From NCBI RefSeq assembly GCF_019059575.1, contig NW_024881502.1:124001-188000 (forward strand): DNA of 64,000 nt. The letters are read 5' to 3'. This document shows positions 35,348-61,335 of this stretch, piece by piece (position 1 is the first letter of the stretch; every line of letters starts with the position of its first letter). The notes beneath the pieces were generated by a model that was not told the DNA's origin, searched no databases, and worked only from the letters and a program-made list of their open reading frames with translations. The DNA is from Amphibalanus amphitrite (Eukaryota > Arthropoda > Thecostraca > Balanomorpha > Balanidae). A program made the position numbers and the translations under genes.

Positions 35348-36477
35348 TTAACCCGCGCCGGGCCGGGGGGGGGGGGGTGTTTGAACACCCCCCCAGTTTT
35401 TGGCGCATCTGTTCGTGCATCTTTTCCACACTTGTTATGAAAATTTCAGACCTAGGTCGCCTTAGGTCAGGTCACCAGGTCACACCAAGTGACCTCACGT
35501 CAGAAAAAATAAGAATGCTCGTCATAGCTACACCGATTGATCGATCGCCTTGAATCTTTCAGCGATTGATAAGAGCAACATTATCTATAAAACGTATGTC
35601 TCGGAATTTTGATATCGGTGACCTAAGGTCAGGTCAATTTTGCGGCCTCGCCATTCAATGGGAGAAAATTGAAAAGCGTCTGTTTTGCACGAACGCTATT
35701 CTAGACACTCTCAAACATCGAGATGTAGGTAAGATTGACACACTAAACCAGAAAATGGCAACTGTGACCCCTCGTTATGCCCCCGAGGTCATCTCAGGTC
35801 ACGAACCGAATCTAACAGTTTTTCGCTAATAACTTCTGATAGAGGCGTGCTAGAGCGCTGAAAACGCCTTAGATGTGTTTGGCTCGACGTTGCGGATCGA
35901 CTGATATGCAATATGACCTTTTCCGGTCAGGTCATGACCTTGACCTGAGGTCAAATTTTCAAGTTGACCTTTCAATGTCAAATTATAGTTCATTCAACGC
36001 GTCTCGACGAGAGGAACACGATGCTGGCAAAAGTGATGTCATGGCTCCTTTGAGTCAAAAGTTATTGCCGAAAAAACGTTTTTCTTAAAAACAGTTATTT
36101 TTGGAGTTTTTGCCCCCTGGAGGCTAAACCGTTGACCTGAGGTCAAATCTGAGAACATTACACGGAAAGGTCTGTAAAAGGGCTATCGAATGCGCTTTTT
36201 CGCGGCGCTGTAGCTCTATCGGTTCCCGAGATAGCCGTTGGCAGTTTCCAAAATGTTGAAATAGTCAACATTTTACCTTTGGTGACCTCTGGTGTCCTGA
36301 CCTTTGACCTGACTCAAAAAATGACCGAAGTGTTTTCGTCCTTATTTTGGACGTTCTTTCGATTGCCGCTTACCGCGTGTCGCTACGTGGCCCAGGAGCC
36401 GAGTTAGAAGCGGGGGGGTGTTCAGACACCCCCCGGCCCGGCGCGGAATCTCAGAGCACCGGCCCGGCGCGGGTTAA
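35348..36477 (+). mobile_element. piggyBac-like non-autonomous element, TTAA family copy 3 (subfamily A)
   Basis: Flanked by TTAA at 35,348-35,351 and 36,474-36,477. The left end is CCCGCGCCGGGCCGGGG then a G-run/TGTTTGAACA/C-run hairpin. The right end has the inverted hairpin and two successive terminal motifs (CCGGCCCGGCGCGG about 20 bp apart). Interior blocks such as GACCTAAGGTCAGGTCA and TCAATGGGAGAA are shared with copy 1 in the same orientation, and with copies 5 and 6 in reverse. Non-coding. Confidence 0.85.
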
Positions 36478-37655
36478 CCCGTGCCCCGCTGGGGGGGGGG
36501 GGCAGAATCTGCCCCCTCCCGTTTTTCGCCAATAACTTCTAAACGCGTTACGCCAGCGACGTCAAACTTTCAGTACCTTATCATACATCAATGTGACACG
36601 TTCCCTAAAAATTTGAGCGAAATCCGTCGAAATATTGTTGAGAAATTGACGTTTTTGTGACGTCATGTTCGCCATTTTCGCCTAAAAAACGGCAAAATTT
36701 CAAACGCTGCTAACATCTTCATTTTTAAAGGAATCAAGACGTAACAAAAAATGTTATACGTGATTCTACTTTGTCTATCAAATGGCTATCTCGGTTTTTT
36801 GAAAATTGTGGATTTTGGCCCATTTTTTTTTAAAAACTGACTTTTTTGGGAAAATATTATAAAATCCAAAATTTTGAGTGTATCGAAAAAAACGGAATAT
36901 ATATCAGAGAAGTACTCTATGTGCTCCTATATACCAATTTTTAGAAGAATCGGTTAAAAAATGTGGGAGTTATTCAAAATTTTATGACGTCACGACACAC
37001 AAAAATTTTGAAAAATGATTTTGTTGGAAGTTCTAGACCTTGTACGGAAACAAAAATAGCACCATTCGATTCGTCGTGAAAAACTGCATCAGATAGACAC
37101 CTTTTTAGGCTTTAACAACCATTTTCAAAATTTGACCTCACTTGACCTGACCTTGACCTGACCTCGACCTGAAATTCATCCAGAGGTGGTCCATATCACT
37201 TATTGAGTGTGCCTATTGAATTCTATGAGTAAAATGACCCATAAAACATGCGTCGCACATGCCCTTTCTATATTTTGTTTTTGGTGACCTGACCTAACCT
37301 GACCTGACCTTGACCTTGACCTTTGAATGACATTGTATGCAACGAATATTGTCTTGGTAGTCTAAGAACACGTTTTGGGCAATCAGTCTCAGTCCATTCT
37401 CCGGCAACTACGGTGCAAGGCCGATACTGTAGAAACTTACATTTTGTACCATTGACCTGACCTTGACCTGACCTCTGACCTACTTAAGCAAAAAAATTGG
37501 GCTCTTTAGATCCGCCTTGTTGAGAGCTTTCGATTGCCGTTTTCCCCGTCTTTCTACGACCATCGGTTCGGAAGTTAGACAGGGGGGGCAGAATCTGCCC
37601 CCCCCCCCCCCAGCAGGGCGCGTATGGCTGAATAGCCCAGCGGGGCGCGGGTTAA
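36474..37655 (+). mobile_element. piggyBac-like non-autonomous element, TTAA family copy 4 (subfamily B)
   Basis: Shares its left TTAA (36,474-36,477) with copy 3 and its right TTAA (37,652-37,655) with copy 5. The left end is CCCGTGCCCCGCTGGGG with a GGGGCAGAATCTGCCCC hairpin. The right end has the inverted hairpin, then AGCAGGGCGCG and a second terminus AGCGGGGCGCGGG. The interior matches copy 2. Non-coding. Confidence 0.85.
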
Positions 37656-38850
37656 CCCGCGCCCTGCTGGGGGTCCTGGATTTCCACGCCCTGCTGGGGG
37701 GGGGGGGTGTTTGAACACCCCCCCTTCTAACTCGGCTCCTGGGCCACGTAGCGATACGCGGAAGGCGGCGTTCGAAAGAGCGTCAAAAATAATGAGGAAA
37801 TCACTTCGGTCAATTTTTTGGTCAGGTCAAAGGTCAGGTCACCAGAGGTCATTGAAGGCAAAATTTCGCCGATTTCCAGGTCGAATGTCGACAATTTCCA
37901 AGAAGCCAACGCATAACTCGGGAACCAATAGAGCTACAGCGCCGCGGAAAAGCGCATTCGATAGCTCTATTAACGCCCTTTCTGAGTAATTCTCTCAGAT
38001 TTGACCTAACCTCAACGGTTTTGCCTGCAGGGGGCAAAAACTGCAAAAATAGGCGATTTTTTCGGAAACAGTTTTTCTGCAATAACTTTTGACCCAAGCC
38101 TTGTACGAGCTTACTTTTACCGGCATCGTGTTCCTCTTGTCAAGACGCATCGAATGAACTATAACTTGACCTTGAAAGGTCAACTTGAAAATTTGACCTC
38201 AGGTCAAGGTCATGACCTGACCGGAAAGGGTCATGTTGCATATCAGTCGATCCGTATCGTCGAGCTGAACACAGCTAAGGCGTTTTCATCGCTCGAGCAT
38301 GCCTCTATCAAAAGTTATTTGCGAAAAACTGTTAGATACCATTCGTGACCTAAGATGACCTCAGGGCATAAACAGGGGTCACGGACACCATTTTCATGTT
38401 CAGTGTGTCTAAGCCACTTGTAATTCAGTGTTTGGGAGTGTTTATAATGTCTTTCGTCCAAAAGAGGCGCATTTCAATTTTCTCCCATTGACTTATAATG
38501 GGGAGGTCGCAAAATTGACCTGACCTTAGGTCATCGATATCAAAATTCTGAGATATACATTTTGTACATACTATTGCTCTTAGCAATCGCTGAAAGTTTC
38601 AAAGCGATCGGTCACTCGGTGTAGCTATGACAGACATTGAAACTTTTTATGAGGTGAGGTCACTTCAAGTGACTTGGTGACCTGACCTTGAATGACCTTG
38701 GTCTGAAATTTTCACAACATGTGTAGAATTGATGTATGATAAGGTGTACCAAAAACGGAGGCGCTCCGCGCCGCCGTTTTTGAGATATTCGCGAAAAACC
38801 ACAAGGGGGGGTGTTCAAACACCCCCCCCCCCCAGCAGGGCGCGGGTTAA
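37652..38850 (-). mobile_element. piggyBac-like non-autonomous element, TTAA family copy 5 (subfamily A, reversed)
   Basis: TTAA at 37,652-37,655 and 38,847-38,850. The doubled terminus is on the left here (CCCGCGCCCTGCTGGGGG, about 20 bp, then CGCCCTGCTGGGGG), matching its reversed interior. The G-run/GTGTTTGAACAC/C-run hairpin is present at both ends. Nearly identical to copy 6. Confidence 0.87.
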
Positions 38851-40040
38851 CCCGCGCCCTGCTGGGGGTCCTGGATTTCCACGCCCTGCTGGGAGGGGGT
38901 GTTTGAACACCCCCCCTTCTAACTCGGCTCCTGGGCCACGTAGCGATACGCGGAAGGTGGCGTTCGAAAGAGCATCAAAAATAATGAGGAAATCACTTCG
39001 GTCAATTTTTTGGTCAGGTCAAAGGTCAGGTCACCAGAGGTCATTGAAGGCAAAATTTCGCCGATTTCCAGGTCGAATGTCGACAATTTCCAAGAAGCCA
39101 ACGCATAACTCGGGAACCAATAGAGCTACAGCGCCGCGGAAAAGCGCATTCGATAGCCCTATTAACGCCCTTTCTGAGTAATTCTCTCAGATTTGACCTA
39201 ACGTCAACGGTTTTGCCTGCAGGGGGCAAAAACTGCAAAAATAGCCGATTTTTTCGGAAACAGTTTTTCTGCAATAGCTTTTGACCCAAGCCTTGTACGA
39301 GCTTACTTTTACCGGCATCGTGTTCCTCTCGTCAAGACGCATCGAGTGAACTATAACTTGACCTTGAAAGGTCAAGTTGAAAATTTGACCTCAGGTCAAG
39401 GTCATGACCTGACCGGAAAGGGTCATGTTGCATATCAGTCGATCCGTATCGTCGAGCTGAACACATCTAAGGCGTTTTCATCGCTCTAGCATGCCTCTAT
39501 CAAAAGTTATTTGCGAAAAACTGTTAGATACCATTCGTGACCTAAGATGACCTCAGGGCATAAACAGGGGGTCACGGACACTATTTTCATGTTCAGTGTG
39601 TCTAAACCACTTGTAATTCAGTGTTTGGGAGTGTTTATAATGTCTTTCGTCCAAAAGAGGCGCATTTCAATTTTCTCCCATTGACTTATAATGGGGAGGT
39701 CGCAAAATTGACCTGACCTTAGGTCATCGATATCAAAATTCTGAGATAAACATTTTGTACATGCTATTACTCTTAGCAATCGCTGAAAGTTTCAAAGCGA
39801 TCGGTCACTCGGTGTAGCTATGACAGACATTGAAACTTTTTATGAGGTGAGGTCACTTCAAGTGACCTGGTGACCTGACCTTGAATGACCTTGGTCTGAA
39901 ATTTTCACAACATGTGTAGAATTGATGTATGATAAGGTGTACCAAAAACGGCGGCGCTCCGCGCCGCCGTTTTTGAGATATTTGCGAAAAACCACAAGGG
40001 GGGGTGTTCAAACACCCCCCCCCAGCAGGGCGCGGGTTAA
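38847..40040 (-). mobile_element. piggyBac-like non-autonomous element, TTAA family copy 6 (subfamily A, reversed)
   Basis: Abuts copy 5 through a shared TTAA (38,847-38,850) and ends at TTAA 40,037-40,040. It differs from copy 5 by a small number of substitutions and by homopolymer lengths. This indicates either a recent tandem duplication or a second insertion into the flanking TTAA by a sibling element. Confidence 0.87.
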
Positions 40041-40331
40041 TAGTCATACCCCTGAGTTCGTGCCCTCCAGTTAGCCGTTTTACCTTGCTCTGCAGGGACG
40101 CGCTATAGGTCAGAAAACTGCCGGATCAACTGATACAACGGTTCCAGATAATCACATTGATGCTGTCCTTCGGTGGAGAGGTTTACCTTTATGACGTCAT
40201 GTCGGCGACCTGACTTGATCTTAAAGTGCGGCTGGATGGTGTTTGAAGATTTGGTTTTGATCGAAGATCAGGCGGTATCCCAAATGTTGGGCTGGTCTTG
40301 GACTGTATTGTGAGCACATTCCGAGCTATAG

Positions 40332-40724
40332 CAATAGGGTAGTGGTGTCAATCGGAACTTGAATCTTCGGAATTCCGATTTTGTCCAATGTCCAATTCGG
40401 AATTCGGTTGGACAATGACCGCAGGCTTTGGACAACTTTGGACAATCGCTTGCTACACCTCAACATTTTTAAAGAGTAGTCGTGTTTAACATTGATTGGC
40501 TATTAGAAAGCTCAGCATTCGATATGATTAACACTTTTGAGCTTATAACGGTACATGAAAAGCAAATTAGATAACAGTGTTGAGTGTAAACTATTGCGTA
40601 GGTGTCGGACATCTTTGGACAAATGGCTGGCTTGGACATTTTTGGACGGACAATCGACGTAAGCATTGGACATTGGACGGACTTTGGACATACGTTTTCT
40701 GAAATTGACACCACTACAATAGGG
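40332..40724. mobile_element. hAT-like MITE, 377 bp
   Basis: An exact 8-bp duplication CAATAGGG (40,332-40,339 and 40,717-40,724) flanks perfect 13-bp inverted termini TAGTGGTGTCAAT / ATTGACACCACTA. An 8-bp target duplication with TAGTGGTG-type ends is typical of hAT elements. The interior carries more than ten copies of TTGGAC(A/T/G), clustered near both ends, as expected for subterminal transposase-binding repeats. There is no coding capacity. Confidence 0.9.
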
Positions 40725-41318
40725 CGTCCAGGAGTGACTGCCATCCTCGGCCGGGGAGCGGTAAAAGTAAAACTTAGAGTTAGTTTTGATCTCTCACTGC
40801 CAAACTACGGTGGCAGAGAACGTGTCTCTTCTGTCCTTATTTATCCATTTACATATCAACATTCCCTTAGGTCGCAGCAAAAGCCATCGGTTACGCCCAG
40901 AGCCTCCATTCGCCTGTCGCTAATAGAGCCATGAGCCACTGAAGGCGGAACGCCAGGGGTCGGGTGCACTCCCAGGGTACGTTATTTATGATGCGAAACA
41001 TCGTAACTGTAAATTATACAGGATAATTTATGAAATTAATAGACACATGGGTATGATTAAACTGGTTGCATATTATGTCCGATATACGTCTAACTTCTAA
41101 GGCAGGGAGACGGTACCGCCCGTAGACACACCGCTCCATAGAGCACATCGGCACTTCCTCTCCTCCTCTCCGCCACAGCCACGTGCTCCCCGATTGGGAC
41201 CCGGTTACCTGCCAAAGTGGGTTCGCCACAGTAACAGACGTTCATGACAGACGGTGGACGCCATCTGTCCTGGGCTCTGCGCCCGGCCGGTAGTATCAAT
41301 TCTATCTGCTGCCGCCAG
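40725..41318. other. Spacer upstream of the plus-strand exons
   Basis: No repeat family and no exon is recognised. Earlier exons of the following plus-strand gene could lie here or further left, but none is supported by sequence. Confidence 0.35.
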
Positions 41319-41629
41319 GTGTCAGCACTGCGCCGCGAGCTGCTGCTGGGTGTGCCCGCCGGAGTTTCGTCGGGCGGCCGGCGGCGGCGCCACGGTCGCC
41401 GGTCGGCGGGCGCCCGGTTTCGGCAGCGCGTGCTGGCGGACGTGCTGGAGGTGCTGTACGACAAACAGCTGCGCCTGGACGAGCGCCAGGTGGCGGACCA
41501 GAGGAACCGCAGCGAGCTGGCCGCCGGCCTGGCCGAACAGCGCCGCCGACTGGAGCGGCTCGAGCGCCGGGTGGAGGGCGCAGAGAGCGAGGGCCGCCTC
41601 CTCAGCTGGCGGCTCAACGCCACTGACGG
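41319..41629 (+). CDS. Coiled-coil protein, exon a
   Basis: Phase 0 start after ATCTGCTGCCGCCAG; ends phase 2 before GTGAGT. An Arg-rich segment is followed by a long amphipathic helix. Confidence 0.65.
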
Positions 41630-42421
41630 GTGAGTGCCGACACAGGGACGGATGGAGGGTGGAGGGCGGAGCGGGGGAGGGACGGATATGATAGAGGCAG
41701 ACTTAGTGCTGTGGCCATGGACCGGGATGGGTACCGTCTCTGTGAGGTGATTTCCGCCGTCAGCTCACACCCCGGCGTCTCGGCAGGACGGGCGCGGCGC
41801 GCGCGCTGAAGCAGTCCACCTCGGTGCTGATCCGGGAGGTGGAGCAGCTGGAGACCAAGCTGGACGCCAGGACGGCCGCACTGCAGGCTGAGCTGGCGCG
41901 GCTGGACGTGGGCTGCGGTCAGCTGACGACGGCCGTGGACGAGCTGCGCCAGCGCCAGGCCGGCCTGCCCGAGCGCGCAGACAGGGTGCGTACCAGCCGC
42001 GGGGGTTCGGGGGACTGGCGGGGGTCAGACGGACCACAGGGGTTCAGCGCGGGTCCGGTGGGAACTGGAGGTGGTTGGAGGGTGGAGCCGGCAGCCCTCG
42101 CAGTAAGGTGGATCAATGGCCGTCCTCTTATCGTTTGTCTCCGGCCCAGCAAGGACACATTGTGGTGGCTTTTGTATCTGACTCAGCGAAGTGGCGGCCC
42201 TACCACACTGTGTGAGCCACTGTGTTTGTGTTTTTCAGCTGAGCCAGCAGCTGGCGGCCGTCTCCCGGGAGCACCAGGTGACGCGCAGTCAGCTGATGGT
42301 GCTCCAGGCCGACCTGCTGACCCTCAGCCTGGACGGGAGTGGCCACACGGACCCTGCCGACCTGACCCTCAGCCCGGACCGGACGGACCCCACGGACCCT
42401 GCCGGCGGCGCGGGCACCTGA
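41319..42421 (+). CDS. Coiled-coil protein of unknown function, C-terminal three exons
   Basis: Three plus-strand exons join in a single frame: 41,319-41,629, 41,787-41,985 and 42,239-42,421, encoding about 230 residues to the TGA at 42,419-42,421. Acceptors are GCCGCCAG, TCTCGGCAG and TTTTTCAG; donors are GACGG^GTGAGT and ACAGG^GTGCGT. Phases agree (0, 2, 0). The product is dominated by heptad-like helix rich in Leu, Arg, Glu and Gln (LADVLEVLYDKQLRLDERQV, then LIREVEQLETKLDARTAALQ), with an Asp/Thr/Pro-rich tail of about 30 residues. The start is missing; the ATG at 41,244 is in frame but lies upstream of a good acceptor. I do not recognise the family. It is convergent with Cip4. Confidence 0.7.
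41787..41985 (+). CDS. Coiled-coil protein, exon b
   Basis: 199 bp. The acceptor GTCTCGGCAG restores the frame of exon a. Almost wholly predicted coiled coil. Ends before GTGCGT. Confidence 0.7.
42239..42421 (+). CDS. Coiled-coil protein, last exon
   Basis: The strong pyrimidine-rich acceptor TGTGTTTTTCAG leads to LSQQLAAVSREHQVTRSQLM, a final helix, then a repetitive DP/TDP tail and TGA. Confidence 0.7.
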   Translation: MSQQLAAVSREHQVTRSQLMVLQADLLTLSLDGSGHTDPADLTLSPDRTDPTDPAGGAGT

Positions 42422-42594
42422 GCGGCCGCCGGTCCCCGCTCGCCGCAGCTGAGCTGACACGCAGCAGTGCCAACAGTACAAGGCCGGCCCGCCGGGCAGC
42501 TAGTCACCGTACGTCACCGCCGAGCGGGCGGGCGGGCGGCGCGGGACGGCCGGCGGCGGAGAACCGGGGCCGGTCAGCGTCACTATAGGAGTCA

Positions 42595-42905
42595 CACTGC
42601 CCAGTGTCACACCGCCTGGGGACACGCCACGGGCAGTGTCACACCGCCTGGGGGTCCCGGAGTGTCACATACTGGGGACGTGTCTCGGACAGTGTCACAC
42701 AGTCACACAGCCTGGGGGCGTGTCCGGGACAGTGTCCCACCGCCTGGGGACGTGTCCCGGACAGTGTCACACCGCCTGGGACGTGTCCCGGACAGTGTCA
42801 CAGAGACTGGGGACGACGTGTCCCGGACAGTGTCACACCGCCTGGGGGTCCCGGACAGTGTCACACAGACTGGGGACGTGTCCGGGACAGTGTCACACCG
42901 GACGA
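42595..42905 (+). repeat. Minisatellite, about 33-36 bp unit
   Basis: About eight copies of CAGTGTCACACCGCCTGGGG followed by ACGTGTCCCGGA, with length variants, just downstream of the plus-strand gene. Confidence 0.9.
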
Positions 42906-44420
42906 TGAGGGTACCATCGCACGCTCATGTGGCAAGTTATAGGAGAGTCAAAAAGTTCATCGTAGTGTCGTGAGTCGTAAAACAGCTGAGGATACAATAG
43001 CAGCTCAGCCAAGTAGGTCCGATATATTTAGATGCTAGTTAGTGATAGTATTCCGATCGTGTGCTGTCGCGCGCGTCTACCCGTACAAGACACAGGTTAG
43101 AACCTGTTTAGAGCTTTTAACAGTGGAATAGCGCTAAGGATGCCGGTGAATCCGTTTTGACACCGACGTAGCGTCAGCGTGGAAGTAGCATGGATGATGC
43201 CGCGTTATCTCGTGAATACAGATTATCCTCTTTCTGTAACGTTGAATGTGAGCACGGAGGTGGCCAATGTGTGCAGATCGCCCCTGAAGCAGGGCATTTG
43301 TGAGCGGTTTCGGCGCTGTCCCATACCCGGGGGGGGGACCACCACCACTGACGGCGGGCGGCGGACCGGGCCGTCCCTGGGTAACCGGACCGGTCTGCCA
43401 CTGCCGATGTGACGGACCGGGCCGTCCCTGGGTAGCCGGCCCGGTCTGCCCCCGCCGACCCCCCTGCAGGAGGAAGGGGTGGCGGACCGGGCCGTCCCCC
43501 CACCGTCCCGCTCCTGAGCAGCCCGACCCCGCCCCGTGCGCCCGGCTCACACTGCCCACAGGCGCGGCTGGGAAGGTCCTCGCGTCTGTATTGAGTTATG
43601 GTGATGGCGGTAAAACAGTGGTCCCGGCCTGCGCCGCTCTGCCCACCGCGACTGTTTATGAATATCACGTAACCACGCGCCGGCAGCATCCACACACACA
43701 CGTACAAACACACACAGAGACACACACCAGCGACCGCCGCACGGACACACACCGTCTCGGTCACACTCCGAACAGCGGCTGTCACCGTCTGGTCACAGAC
43801 CCGACCCCGGTCACAGGTCACGGACCGGACACTGGACACAGGTCACACACCGGACTCCCGGTCACAGCCTGAAGGCGGACCCGGTCGGAAGACAAACATA
43901 CAAACACGCCCCAGCGGCCGAGCGCCCGCCGAGGCCTGCCGACAACAAACAGACACAACTCCCCGGCGTCACAGGGCGACCTTAAAGCTAAGCGCGGCGA
44001 CGCACGGCGTCACGCAACATAAAACGGCAACGAGCGCCGCCCAGTCGACAGGGTATAAACTCGGTCCGCCGAGCCGGCTGGTTAAACAATTCAGTATACT
44101 TGTCGTAGTCATGTGTGGGTACAGTGTCGTACTCGGTACAAACGTCCTCTCCGCACGCTGTGTCATGGACTGCCAGGGTCCCGGGACACTGCCGCGGGCC
44201 GGCCGCCGCCCCGCGCGGACGGTGGTCGGCCGACTCCGCCGGCAGCCGCGGTGACCGGCCGCGACCCCTGACCTGACCGGCCGGCCGCCGGCCTATCACA
44301 GCCGGCGGCCGCAGCGCTCTGATATGATCGCGGCGGCGCGCCGCGCGGCCGCCCAGGCACGCTGCACGCTGACCTGACCTCAGCAGATTGTGACTCGGTG
44401 TGCGCTGACCTGATCCGCCC
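42906..44420. other. Intergenic region between the convergent genes
   Basis: Contains GGACCGGGCCGTCCCTGGGT repeats (43,360-43,500), a CA/GACACAC-rich stretch (43,690-43,760) and TCACAGGTCACGGACCGGACAC repeats near 43,810. The 3' untranslated regions of both neighbours must lie here, but I see no unambiguous AATAAA for either. Confidence 0.45.
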
Positions 44421-61335
<16,915 letters not shown>

